Positions 7,390-15,798 of a DNA stretch of 33,062 nucleotides are shown here, in pieces. This DNA is from Phycisphaerales bacterium. Lineage in GTDB: Bacteria > Planctomycetota > Phycisphaerae > Tepidisphaerales > Tepidisphaeraceae. Numbering within the stretch: position 1 is the stretch's first letter; every line of letters starts with the position of its first letter. The stretch lies in contig JANYKD010000417.1 of assembly GCA_025361735.1 (NCBI GenBank), positions 1 to 33,062 on the forward strand. Direction: 5' to 3'. Under the pieces are notes generated by a model. It did not search any database. It was not told the DNA's origin and was given only the letters and a program-made list of their open reading frames with translations. The position numbers were made by a program, and so were the translations under genes.

Positions 7390-9603
7390 ATGAGATCAAT
7401 CATTCTTTTCGCGTGCATCCTGGCGGCCGTATGGACCTTGACGGCGAGGGGCGAGGTCGCTGTCGCTCCGCGGACCACCGGGCCGGCGGCCGTGTATGAG
7501 CCGTACGAATGGACCATCAAGCTGGATCAAACGTATCAGAACCCGTTCGATCCGGCCGAAGTAGCCGTGGATGTCGTGTTCACCTCGCCAGCGGGCAAGG
7601 CTCTGCGCATGCCGGCATTCTGGTATCAGCCGTTTGGCCAGCAGCCCGATGGGCGGGGCAACAGCAGGCTCACGCCGGCTGGCGAGCCGATGTGGCTGGT
7701 GCGGTTCTCGCCGACCGTCGGCGGGCAGTGGAAGCTGTCCGCGATCGTAAAGGACAAGGCCGGTGAGAAGACGTCGGCACCGGTGAGTTTCACCGTGGAA
7801 GCGGGCAAACGGCCGGGGCTCGTGAGGAAATCGTCATCGTCGCCACGATACTTCCAGTTTGATTCCGGGCAGTCGTATTTCATGGTGGGCCTCAACGTCG
7901 GCTGGCCGGGACGTCGCGGACTGGCGGACTACGAAGACTGGTTTGGCAAACTGCACGCGGCCGGCGGCAACTTCGCCCGCGTCTGGCTGGCCGCCCCCAA
8001 CCGGATGGTGGAGACGAAGGACACCGGGCTGGGACGATACGACCTGGCCGCACTGGCGCACTACGACCGCATCTTCGAGCTGGCGGAGAAGAATAACATC
8101 TACATCATGCTGGCCCTGGCGAATCACCGCGAGTTGCTGGCGAGCGACGCCTGGGGCACGGGCGGCTGGGCGATCAATCCGTACAACGCCGTCAACAAAG
8201 GCCCGGCGACCCGGCCGGTCGATTACGTGACCGATCCGCTGGCCCGCGAGCTTCAGCACCGGCGGCTGCGCTATCTGGTGGCGCGGTACGCGGCATACAC
8301 ATCACTGGGCTTTTGGGAACTGTGGAACGAGCAGGATCTCGTGCGGTTTGAGATCCCGCCGGCGTGGACGCAGGATATGGCGCAGTTCCTCAAGGCGACC
8401 GACCCCTATGGCCGGCTGGTGACCACGTCATACGCCGGCAAACATCAGGCCGCGGTGTGGAAGATGGACTGCATCGACCTGGTGCAGACGCACCTGTACG
8501 GCGACGGCGGCTCGATCGTGGATTTCCCGCAGAAAATAGGGACGGAGCTGCACAAGTGGGATGTGTTGCCCAAGCCGCACCTGCTGGCGGAGTTTGGGAT
8601 CGACTGGCGCGGACCCGACGGCAAGTACGACCCGCAGGGCAAGGCGATCAACCTCCACAACGGTCTCTGGTCGGCGGTCTTCGACGGGGCGGCCGGCAGC
8701 GGCTTCATCTGGTGGTGGGACAACTACGTCGGGCCGAAGAATCTCTGGGGACAGTTCACGCCGCTGGCGAAGTTCGTGGAGACGGTTGACTGGGCGAAGC
8801 GGGATTTCCGCAGTGTGGAGGCGCCTGTGTGCGAGCTTGCACCCGGCCAGCCGGCCACGTTTGATGATCTCACGCTGTACCCGACGGCGGCGTGGGAGAA
8901 GAGCAAGCCCGACCCCATGGTCCTGGGCGCCGACGGCCGGCTCAGCGGCAAGCTGCCGCTGTTCTTCTTCGGGCCGGCCAAGAAGGATATGGCGGCGAAG
9001 CTGACGATGACCGTGAACATGACGGGCAGCAGCAAGCTGACGGTGCGCGTGGCCGAGGTATCCGATTCGGCGCGGCTACAGGTGTGGGTGGACGGCAAGC
9101 CCGTCGCCGACTGGCCGTTCAGCGCCGCCCCGGGTGGACCGGACCAGAAGTCGAACCGGACGACCGACCCGAACCAGCAGCATCACTTTGCGACGTACGA
9201 CGTTGATCGTTCCGTCGAGATTCCCGCCGGCCGGCACACCATCGCGATCGACAACATCGCGGGCGACTGGCTCAAGATCGGCTCGATTTCGCTCGCCGGG
9301 GCGATGCCGTCGCACGCCCGCATCCGGCGGCATGTGCTGGCCGATGCCGCCAGCGGCCAGGTGATCGCGTGGTTGCACGATGTCGAATCGAACTGGAAGA
9401 ATGTCGATCAGGCCCCGCGGACGTTTACCGGCCTGATGCTGCGTCTGCCAGTGTCCCGCGGCGGGACGTACAAGGTGCAGTGGTGGGATACGGCCACGGG
9501 CCAGGTGATTCGCACCGACAATGCCGCGGCCGATGGTGGATTCCTGCGGCTCAATGTCCCCGCGCTGACGCGGGATCTGGCGATATCGGCAAGCGAGAAA
9601 TAA
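7390..9603 (+). CDS. Secreted DUF5060-domain glycoside hydrolase
   Basis: A 737-residue exported enzyme. A signal peptide (about residues 1-21) precedes a DUF5060 beta-sandwich (about 35-135, ending near APVSFTVEAG). A TIM barrel follows (about 160-460), with the clan GH-A pattern: acid/base Glu314 in WELWNEQD and a nucleophile candidate Glu401 in LLAEFGIDW. Aromatic GFIWWWDNY residues line the end of the barrel. The C-terminal 250 residues look like beta-sandwich carbohydrate-binding modules, including RHTIAIDNIAGDWLKIGSIS. It probably cleaves a plant- or algal-type polysaccharide outside the cytoplasm; the bond is unknown. The ATG at 7390 gives a normal signal peptide. The frame is open to 7261, inside the MITE. 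The ribosome site is weak. Confidence 0.82.
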   Translation: MRSIILFACILAAVWTLTARGEVAVAPRTTGPAAVYEPYEWTIKLDQTYQNPFDPAEVAVDVVFTSPAGKALRMPAFWYQPFGQQPDGRGNSRLTPAGEPMWLVRFSPTVGGQWKLSAIVKDKAGEKTSAPVSFTVEAGKRPGLVRKSSSSPRYFQFDSGQSYFMVGLNVGWPGRRGLADYEDWFGKLHAAGGNFARVWLAAPNRMVETKDTGLGRYDLAALAHYDRIFELAEKNNIYIMLALANHRELLASDAWGTGGWAINPYNAVNKGPATRPVDYVTDPLARELQHRRLRYLVARYAAYTSLGFWELWNEQDLVRFEIPPAWTQDMAQFLKATDPYGRLVTTSYAGKHQAAVWKMDCIDLVQTHLYGDGGSIVDFPQKIGTELHKWDVLPKPHLLAEFGIDWRGPDGKYDPQGKAINLHNGLWSAVFDGAAGSGFIWWWDNYVGPKNLWGQFTPLAKFVETVDWAKRDFRSVEAPVCELAPGQPATFDDLTLYPTAAWEKSKPDPMVLGADGRLSGKLPLFFFGPAKKDMAAKLTMTVNMTGSSKLTVRVAEVSDSARLQVWVDGKPVADWPFSAAPGGPDQKSNRTTDPNQQHHFATYDVDRSVEIPAGRHTIAIDNIAGDWLKIGSISLAGAMPSHARIRRHVLADAASGQVIAWLHDVESNWKNVDQAPRTFTGLMLRLPVSRGGTYKVQWWDTATGQVIRTDNAAADGGFLRLNVPALTRDLAISASEK

Positions 9604-9667
9604 CGATGAACAACAACGGAAATGCCTCGTGTGCTCCGCGACAGTTGACTTGATGGGTAAACAGCAG

Positions 9668-9736
9668 GACAGACATTCTTGTCTGTCATCGCGCATGGCC
9701 GTCCTTCCCGTCGTACGACAGACATTCTTGTCTGTC
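9668..9736. repeat. Two direct copies of a 20-bp hairpin
   Basis: GACAGACATTCTTGTCTGTC occurs at 9668-9687 and again at 9717-9736. Each folds as an 8-bp perfect stem with a TTCT loop. They occupy the 170-base gap between two converging genes, where they could end transcription on both strands, though no T-tract follows. Neither copy occurs elsewhere in the window. Confidence 0.85.
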
Positions 9737-9773
9737 GATTCATCCATCGCTCGGCGTGTGACGGAACACCTGA

Positions 9774-10892
9774 TCATCGTTCATTGCTGATGTTCCCGGC
9801 TCCCGCTAGTTCCACGAGTGCCCGTGTCATGGCGGCGGCGTAGTGGGGCCGGTCGGTCACTTCGAACTTGAATCGCGCTGGCCGGGATTCGCCCTCGGTC
9901 CACTGGGTTCCTCCGGCATCGTCGCATTCCACCTTCACCGGGGCGAACCGATACACGTCGTTGCCCATCTTCAGTCCGGCCAGATGCAGGAATCCGGCCG
10001 TACACCACATGTTCCGCACCTGCTTGCCCCAGTGCTCGAGCCGCGCCGGGTCGACGGGACGGTTGAGCGATTCCAGCCAGCGCGTCCCCGTTTCCTTCTC
10101 GAGCATGCTCAGGAAATATCGCTGCATGGGCGGCGAGAGCTTTGCGAACAGTTCGCCCATGATGAATGTGTAGTACGTTCCGTGCCGCTCGCCCACGAAT
10201 TTCCCGGCCGCCAGACGCTCGAAACAGGGCATCCAGTAGACCGGGCAGGGGATGTCAAACACACCCGCGTACGAGCCCGGGTCCAGCTCCACGTTGTATT
10301 CCACACCGTCGCCAGGCCGGCGATCCGGGGCGCCCGTGCCGGCGTTCAGATAGATTGCCCGGCACTTCCTGGCGAACAGTTCCGGCTCGCGCCGCCCGGC
10401 CAAGGCCGCATCCCGGCACGATCCCACGATGGTGATCACGGCCGGCTCGGGCGATTCGCGGAGCGTCTGGATCAGCCAGTTGACGCCGTGCAGATCGCGC
10501 GGCGAGGCGCCTTCGAGCTTGTCACGCCGCGAGGCCGGCTTCTGCGATGAGCCCGTCACCAGCGGCACGGCCAGCCCCGTGAGCCGGTTGAGCATCGCCA
10601 CGGCCGAGATGTCCGGATCGGCCGGGTGTCGCGGCGGCGGATAGTCGCAGAGCACGCCCAGCAACTTCACTTTCCCCATGCGCGCCAGTCCGTAGACGCA
10701 CGCCAGGTCAAAATGGTCGTCCGGGTCCATGTGCGGCCGGAAGAGATCGGTCTGATGAATGAGCGGTACGGCGCGGGCGGGTTCCTGTGCCCAGGAGAGT
10801 GGCGTGGCGTTGAGGACCGCCGCGGCTCCGCAGAGGCCGGCCAGGAGCTGACGACGATCAATCCCGCGTTTGCCCATGTCGATGTGTCTCAT
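9774..10892 (-). CDS. Tat-exported inosine-uridine nucleoside hydrolase-like protein
   Basis: A 372-residue protein with a Tat signal (DRRQLLAGL at about residues 12-20) and a signal end near SWAQEPARA. The calcium-binding motif of the nucleoside hydrolase fold appears as DPDDHFD at residues 56-62. The fold cleaves N-ribosidic bonds to release a base and a sugar. The later body (VITIVGSCRDAALA, YLNAGTG) suits the fold, but the family includes members with altered substrates, so nucleosides are not certain. The ATG at 10892 is chosen over the one at 10877; neither has a good ribosome site. The MITE copy at 10908-11015 lies just upstream and could have displaced or supplied the promoter. The DUF5060 glycosidase gene converges on it. 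Confidence 0.78.
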   Translation of the reverse strand: MRHIDMGKRGIDRRQLLAGLCGAAAVLNATPLSWAQEPARAVPLIHQTDLFRPHMDPDDHFDLACVYGLARMGKVKLLGVLCDYPPPRHPADPDISAVAMLNRLTGLAVPLVTGSSQKPASRRDKLEGASPRDLHGVNWLIQTLRESPEPAVITIVGSCRDAALAGRREPELFARKCRAIYLNAGTGAPDRRPGDGVEYNVELDPGSYAGVFDIPCPVYWMPCFERLAAGKFVGERHGTYYTFIMGELFAKLSPPMQRYFLSMLEKETGTRWLESLNRPVDPARLEHWGKQVRNMWCTAGFLHLAGLKMGNDVYRFAPVKVECDDAGGTQWTEGESRPARFKFEVTDRPHYAAAMTRALVELAGAGNISNER

Positions 10893-10907
10893 GCGGGCAT
10901 TGTACCT

Positions 10908-11015
10908 CGGCGCGGCGATTTTTCCGGGAGCGCGGGCGTCCCCGCCCGCATCAACATGGGCGGCCAAGGACGGCCGCACTCCCAGAAACCGTCTCCCGGA
11001 AAGCTTGCCGCGCCG
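10908..11015. mobile_element. MITE-like element, copy 2 (108 bp, different core)
   Basis: Terminal inverted repeats at 10908-10930 and 10993-11015 match those of copy 1 apart from a few bases. The flanking 8-bp repeats are TTGTACCT (10900-10907) and TTGTACTT (11016-11023), 7 of 8 identical. The core differs from copies 1 and 3. It holds GCGGGCG-TCCC-CGCCCGC and a second hairpin GCGGCC-N6-GGCCGC. It lies between the divergent genes at 10892 and 11126. Confidence 0.88.
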
Positions 11016-11125
11016 TTGTACTTGCTATGCCCATTTCCTCACTTGTGCTGCGGGTTGCTCCTTGCCACAATTCATGCGCGTCGCGATTTGCCTGCGGGCG
11101 TAGCTCGCGCTGCGGAACAAACCCT

Positions 11126-12772
11126 ATGAACGCTCCCCAATTTCTGCGTCCAATCGTTATCGCCGTTCTCGTCTCGTTCGCACTCGCAGCCACGCCGCCG
11201 GCGGCGGATAACGCCATCCCACACCTGCAGAAGCAGGGCACGGCGACGCAGTTGATCGTGGAAGGGAAGCCGTTTGTGATGCTGGCTGGGGAACTGCACA
11301 ATTCCTCGGCGTCAGGGGTGGAGTACATCAAATCGCTGTGGCCGAAGCTGGAGGAACTGGGTCTGAACACGGTGTTGGCGCCGGTGTCGTGGGAACTGCT
11401 CGAGCCGCGCGAGGGCGAGTTTGACTTCACGCTGGTCGATGCCCTGCTCGAACAGGTGCGAGCTCACAAACAGCATCTGGCGCTGCTCTGGTTCGGTAGT
11501 TGGAAGAATGGCGTGTCCAGCTACGCGCCGCGTTGGGTGCTGCAGGATACCAAGCGATTTCGCCGAGCTCAGGGGTCGTCAAACCACAACACCAAGGACA
11601 TTCTTACGCCGCTCAGTGAAACCAACCGCAAGGCCGACGCGGCCGCTTTCGTGCAACTGATGCGACACATCAAGCAGGTGGATGCCCGTGACCACACGGT
11701 GGTCATGATCCAGGTGCAGAACGAGGTCGGCATCAAACCGGAGCCGCGTGATCTGTCGCCCGAGGGCGATGCCGCATTCGCCGCGCCTGTTCCGCCGGAA
11801 CTGATGGCGTATCTGGCGAAGCACGAGAAGGAGTTGCATCCGGAGTTGCTGCGTCGCTGGACGGCGGCCGGGGCGAAACAGACGGGGACCTGGGCCGAGG
11901 TGTTCGGCGCTGGGCCGGAAGGCGCCGAAGCCTTCTCGGTCTGGCACTACGCGAAGTACATCGACGCCGTGGCCGAGGCGGGCAAGGCCGAGTATCCGCT
12001 GCCAATGTTCGCTAACGCCTGGCTGGACGGCGGCGGCAAGATTGGCACGTATCCATCCGGCGGGCCGGTGGCGCACATGCATGACATCTGGCACGCTGCC
12101 GCGCCGCATATTGATGTGCTGTCACCGGATATCTACGGCGAGTTCAAGCAGGTGGTGGAGAACTTCACCCGCAACGGCAACCCGCTGCTGATCCCCGAGG
12201 TCAGCCCCTCGCCCGAGGCCGCCGCCCGCGTGTTCTGGGCCATCGGCCATCACGACGCCATCGGGTTCTCGCCGTTTGGCATCGAGAGCATGGAGACGAC
12301 TCACCCGCTGGTCGCCAGCTACCGCATGCTCACCCAGCTCATGCCGGCGATCACTGCCGCCCAGGGCACCGGCCGGATGATCGCGGTATACAAGCAGGAT
12401 GGCGATGCCAAGCTGGCACCGCAGCCCATCGGCACCTACAAAGCGAACATCAGCTACCTCGAGCGCCTGCCCGAGCGCCACCCGGCGGTGGGCGGGCTGA
12501 TCATCCAAACGGGCGACGAGGAATTTCTCATGGCCGGCTACGGCTTCGGTGTGCGATTCGATTCCACCACGCCCGGGCCAAGGTCAACCCAGATCAGCAA
12601 GATCGAGCTCGGCCATTTTGACGCCGCCGGCAAGTGGGTCCACGAGCTTCGCCTCAACGGCGATGAATCCGGCGCCAATTATCAGCCGCATATCCCGCCG
12701 TTCATGGCCAACAAATTCCTGGGTGTTGATCGGCCGATGATTCTGAAGATCACGGTCTATCGGCATGACTGA
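11126..12772 (+). CDS. GH35/GH42-like beta-galactosidase with DUF5597-type C-terminus
   Basis: A 548-residue exported enzyme. A signal peptide (VIAVLVSFALAATPPA, residues 11-26) precedes a TIM barrel. The opening strand FVMLAGELHNS and APVSWELLEPREGEFDF near residue 86 are typical of beta-galactosidases of clan GH-A. The acid/base is probably Glu200 in QVQNEVG and the nucleophile Glu358 in LIPEVS. Residues after about 400 resemble the C-terminal beta-domain DUF5597. The enzyme probably removes galactosyl residues from oligosaccharides. The start at 11126 gives a normal signal peptide; the frame is open to 11027. GGAA lies about nine bases upstream. It probably acts in the same scavenging route as the neighbouring glycosidases. 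Confidence 0.83.
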   Translation: MNAPQFLRPIVIAVLVSFALAATPPAADNAIPHLQKQGTATQLIVEGKPFVMLAGELHNSSASGVEYIKSLWPKLEELGLNTVLAPVSWELLEPREGEFDFTLVDALLEQVRAHKQHLALLWFGSWKNGVSSYAPRWVLQDTKRFRRAQGSSNHNTKDILTPLSETNRKADAAAFVQLMRHIKQVDARDHTVVMIQVQNEVGIKPEPRDLSPEGDAAFAAPVPPELMAYLAKHEKELHPELLRRWTAAGAKQTGTWAEVFGAGPEGAEAFSVWHYAKYIDAVAEAGKAEYPLPMFANAWLDGGGKIGTYPSGGPVAHMHDIWHAAAPHIDVLSPDIYGEFKQVVENFTRNGNPLLIPEVSPSPEAAARVFWAIGHHDAIGFSPFGIESMETTHPLVASYRMLTQLMPAITAAQGTGRMIAVYKQDGDAKLAPQPIGTYKANISYLERLPERHPAVGGLIIQTGDEEFLMAGYGFGVRFDSTTPGPRSTQISKIELGHFDAAGKWVHELRLNGDESGANYQPHIPPFMANKFLGVDRPMILKITVYRHD

Positions 12773-12949
12773 AGTGTGCCCCGGGCGTCGACCAGGTCAA
12801 CAACAGCCATGCCTTGGTCAATCTTGGGCATTGGTCGCGGGTTCTGCACGGGTATCCTTCGGCCATGATCACTCTGCGGCAATAGTGGAATGCTGTTCCC
12901 GAGCTGGCAATGTGATTCGTGGCGACTGCCCTATACCGAAGGAACATCC

Positions 12950-14020
12950 ATGATCCCCAGACACCTGACAATACTGTGTGCGATGATCGTATCTGCGATG
13001 GGTGCCTCGGCGTTCGCGGCCGAAAAGACGCTGATCAACTATTTTCTCCCGATGCCCATCCAGAGCCCGCTGGTGTCCAACGTCTGGGGCGCGCCGGGAG
13101 TTTTCCCGCGCGATCCGCAGAACGGGCTGGAAGACACCACCATGAAACAGTGGTGTTACTGGGATGGGCAGATCATCAAGGCCACCGATGGCAAATTTCA
13201 CATGTTCGCCAGCCGCTGGGATCAGGCCAAGGGCCACGGCGGCTGGGGCGGCTCGTCGGCCGTGCATGCGGTCAGCGACAAGGTGATCGGCCCGTACATT
13301 GACAAGGGTCTTTGCTGGCCTGAGAACCAAAAGGGCAAAGGCCACAACGTGACGGCACTGGTGCTTCCCGATGGGCGCTACGCCGTTCTCGTCAGCGAGA
13401 CCCGGCCGGGCGATGTGTTTGTTTCCAAGTCGTTGGACGGCCCATGGGGATACCTCGGTTCGATCAAGGTGGCCGAAAACGAGTTCAGCCGTTTCGGACG
13501 GATGTCCAATGTCAGCATCATGGTTCGTCCCGATGGCGATTTCATGATCGTGGCTCGATCCGGAGCTATCTGGATCAGCAAGACCGGCATCCTCGGACCC
13601 TACACCGTCCAGGGTCCCAGTGTCTATCCCAAGGTCACCGGCCTGCCGCTGCGCAACTTGGAAGATCCGGTGGTATGGTTCAGCGGCGGATTGTATCACA
13701 TTGTGGTCAACGGCTGGAGCGATCGCAAGGCGTGGCACATCACCTCCGTCGATGGCATCAACAACTGGACGCTACGCGGACTGGCTTACGATCCGACCAA
13801 GGACTTTGTGCGCTACACGGATGGGACCGTAAACCATTGGGAAAAGATCGAGCGCCCCGGCGTACACCTGGAAGATGGGCACGTCACTCATTTCACATTC
13901 GCGGTGCTCGATGTCCCCAAGAATGAGGAACGCGGCAACGACACGCACGGCAGCAAGGTCATCGTGGTTCCCTTCGACGGCGTGGCCTTCGATCGCGACA
14001 TGCAGAAGCTTGCCAAGTAG
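12950..14020 (+). CDS. Secreted GH43-like five-bladed propeller protein
   Basis: A 356-residue exported protein. A signal peptide (MIPRHLTILCAMIVSAMGAS) is followed by a beta-propeller with GH43/GH32-style blades. WDGQIIKATDGKFHMFASRW, HNVTALVLPDGRYAVLVS and RNLEDPVVWFSGGLYHIVVN place conserved acidic residues where GH43 enzymes carry theirs. Arabinan or xylan side-chain hydrolysis is possible, but the exact catalytic triad cannot be fixed by eye. The ATG at 12950 follows AAGGA with a seven-base gap; the frame is open to 12890. It follows the GH35/42-like gene in the same direction after 177 bases, in which no terminator is visible, so cotranscription is possible. Confidence 0.78.
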   Translation: MIPRHLTILCAMIVSAMGASAFAAEKTLINYFLPMPIQSPLVSNVWGAPGVFPRDPQNGLEDTTMKQWCYWDGQIIKATDGKFHMFASRWDQAKGHGGWGGSSAVHAVSDKVIGPYIDKGLCWPENQKGKGHNVTALVLPDGRYAVLVSETRPGDVFVSKSLDGPWGYLGSIKVAENEFSRFGRMSNVSIMVRPDGDFMIVARSGAIWISKTGILGPYTVQGPSVYPKVTGLPLRNLEDPVVWFSGGLYHIVVNGWSDRKAWHITSVDGINNWTLRGLAYDPTKDFVRYTDGTVNHWEKIERPGVHLEDGHVTHFTFAVLDVPKNEERGNDTHGSKVIVVPFDGVAFDRDMQKLAK

Positions 14021-14320
14021 GCGATGGGAACGATGTCACCGTCGATCGCGATGGCAGGTGTCGAGTTCGACGGCCCGACGGTTCGGTGTATTGCGTTGCT
14101 TTTGTTGGATACTGCCGTGTTGTAAAATTGAAGTCTTATGGCCGACACCCTCCAATCCGTGAGTTGGTGTATCGAGTATGCCTGCCCATTCCGGCAGGGC
14201 TTGGCCATCGACGACGTGGCTGCGGCGCACGGAGGCGTGGGACTGCTTACTGTGATCAACGTCGCCACTCGCAATAATGACGTCTATGGGGACTATTGCG
14301 TAACAGGAGAAAGCGGCTAT

Positions 14321-15709
14321 ATGAACACCCGATCGCCTTGGATCGGTGGCCGGATCAGCGAGATAGCTGCGCCTGTGGGCAGCCTCGATGAAGCGCGTCG
14401 CATCTGTGCGCAATGTCCGGCTAATGCCCTGGCGATTTCCGGTCAACTGGCGGGCTGTTGCGGCGGATTGCGCGTCAAACCCGAAGATCGGGAGGTGGAC
14501 CGGCAGATTGCCAGCGGCATCTCCGCCCAGGGTCTTGCGATGGCGGTCGCCGAATCCTTCCTGAAGACGACGCCGAGATGGTACGGCTTGTGGGCGCGTT
14601 CACCGCTCGACGGATCGCAAACCGACCTCCTTCGCCGCATCGTCCCGGACCTTGGATCTGAGAAGGATGACGTTTTTCAGTTTCGCACCGCGTGTGAACT
14701 GGCAATCCGCCATGGACTGCGGCTGCATGCGTCAATGGCACCGCCCGGCCACACGGATTTCGGAGACTACACGGTGTTTCCTCACTGCCCGCGATGCATG
14801 AAGGCGACCGGGGAACAATGGTGCAAGGCATCGATCGAGGCCACAACGTGCAAGGCCTGCGGTCAGATCTTCATCCCCGCCGACACCGCCAGCCAATCAC
14901 CGGACCCATACGAGCCCGACCTGACAGAGACACTCGAATCGGGGGCGTACGATGCTCTGCGCGAAGAGTGGAAGCGGCGTCACGGCGGAGATGCGACATG
15001 GGATCCGCTCATCGGGCCGCCCAACACACCCGCGCTGGAACGCATGGAGCGGGCAGAGGCTCGCGAATTGAAGGTTGCATGTGTGGCGTTCGTTACTGTG
15101 TTTCTGGCGATGATCGCGGTGACTGTGGTGCTGCTGGTCCGCTACACGAGCACCTCGGATAGTTGGTTCATCCCCGAATTGTTAGTCGCTGTGCTCGCAG
15201 GAGGTGTCGTTTCACTCTTGCTTGCGCTGTTTGCCTTCATTGCTGCGCATTGGGTTACCAAGCAGATTCACGGCCTGCGCGGCATGTATATATGCAGGTA
15301 TTGCCACGGCACGCTCTCTTCTGCAAACGCCCTGTGTGACTGTCTCCAATCCAGCGGATGGCGCCAAATCGAGTTGAACTACCGATTGAGGAAACGCAGG
15401 CGGAGGTGGTGGCGCCACTATCACATGTTCGCGAAGCGCGTGCTGCCGATCTACGCGTTGGCTGCGTGCATCGCTCTGCCCTTCGCGTTGCGGCATCAAC
15501 GCGTCAACCCCTGGTGGATGGATTTCATTGTGGGCCACGTCGCGATCTCATCGTTTGTCGGTCTGCTTCTGACGCTGGGGGCCGATGGGATGAAGTGGCT
15601 TGGGTGGCATAAGCGTCGCTATGTACGAATGAGAATTCTGGGCGAGGCCAGCTTGATCTGGCCGTTGTGCGTCGCGGTGCTTTGGGTGATTGCAATGTGC
15701 ATTCGGTGA
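14321..15709 (+). CDS. Cysteine-rich five-helix membrane protein with two zinc-ribbon-like motifs
   Basis: Not recognised by name. The product is 462 residues from this start. The N-terminal part has C29-AQ-C32 and Cys46-Cys47 in a segment resembling an uncharacterised planctomycete module (CAQCPAN then KTTPRWYGLWA). Zinc-ribbon-like pairs follow at 156/159 and 177/180, two membrane helices (about 252-274 and 287-310), another CxxC (325/328) with CDC (339-341), then three more helices (about 373-390, 401-421, 442-461). The start is uncertain. ATG 14321 has AGGAGA ten bases upstream and begins at the recognisable module. An in-frame ATG at 14138 would add 61 residues. It has no clear ribosome site, but a TAAAAT box lies just before it. 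Apart from these signals, 14021-14320 shows nothing else. It converges on the helicase gene. Confidence 0.7.
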   Translation: MNTRSPWIGGRISEIAAPVGSLDEARRICAQCPANALAISGQLAGCCGGLRVKPEDREVDRQIASGISAQGLAMAVAESFLKTTPRWYGLWARSPLDGSQTDLLRRIVPDLGSEKDDVFQFRTACELAIRHGLRLHASMAPPGHTDFGDYTVFPHCPRCMKATGEQWCKASIEATTCKACGQIFIPADTASQSPDPYEPDLTETLESGAYDALREEWKRRHGGDATWDPLIGPPNTPALERMERAEARELKVACVAFVTVFLAMIAVTVVLLVRYTSTSDSWFIPELLVAVLAGGVVSLLLALFAFIAAHWVTKQIHGLRGMYICRYCHGTLSSANALCDCLQSSGWRQIELNYRLRKRRRRWWRHYHMFAKRVLPIYALAACIALPFALRHQRVNPWWMDFIVGHVAISSFVGLLLTLGADGMKWLGWHKRRYVRMRILGEASLIWPLCVAVLWVIAMCIR

Positions 15710-15798
15710 TCAGGAATCCCGCGTCCAAAACAAGCGGAGATGTTACGGTGTGGGCGAGTCGATACGCATCGTCGGGTCCAGATGTATCGCGATGATCC

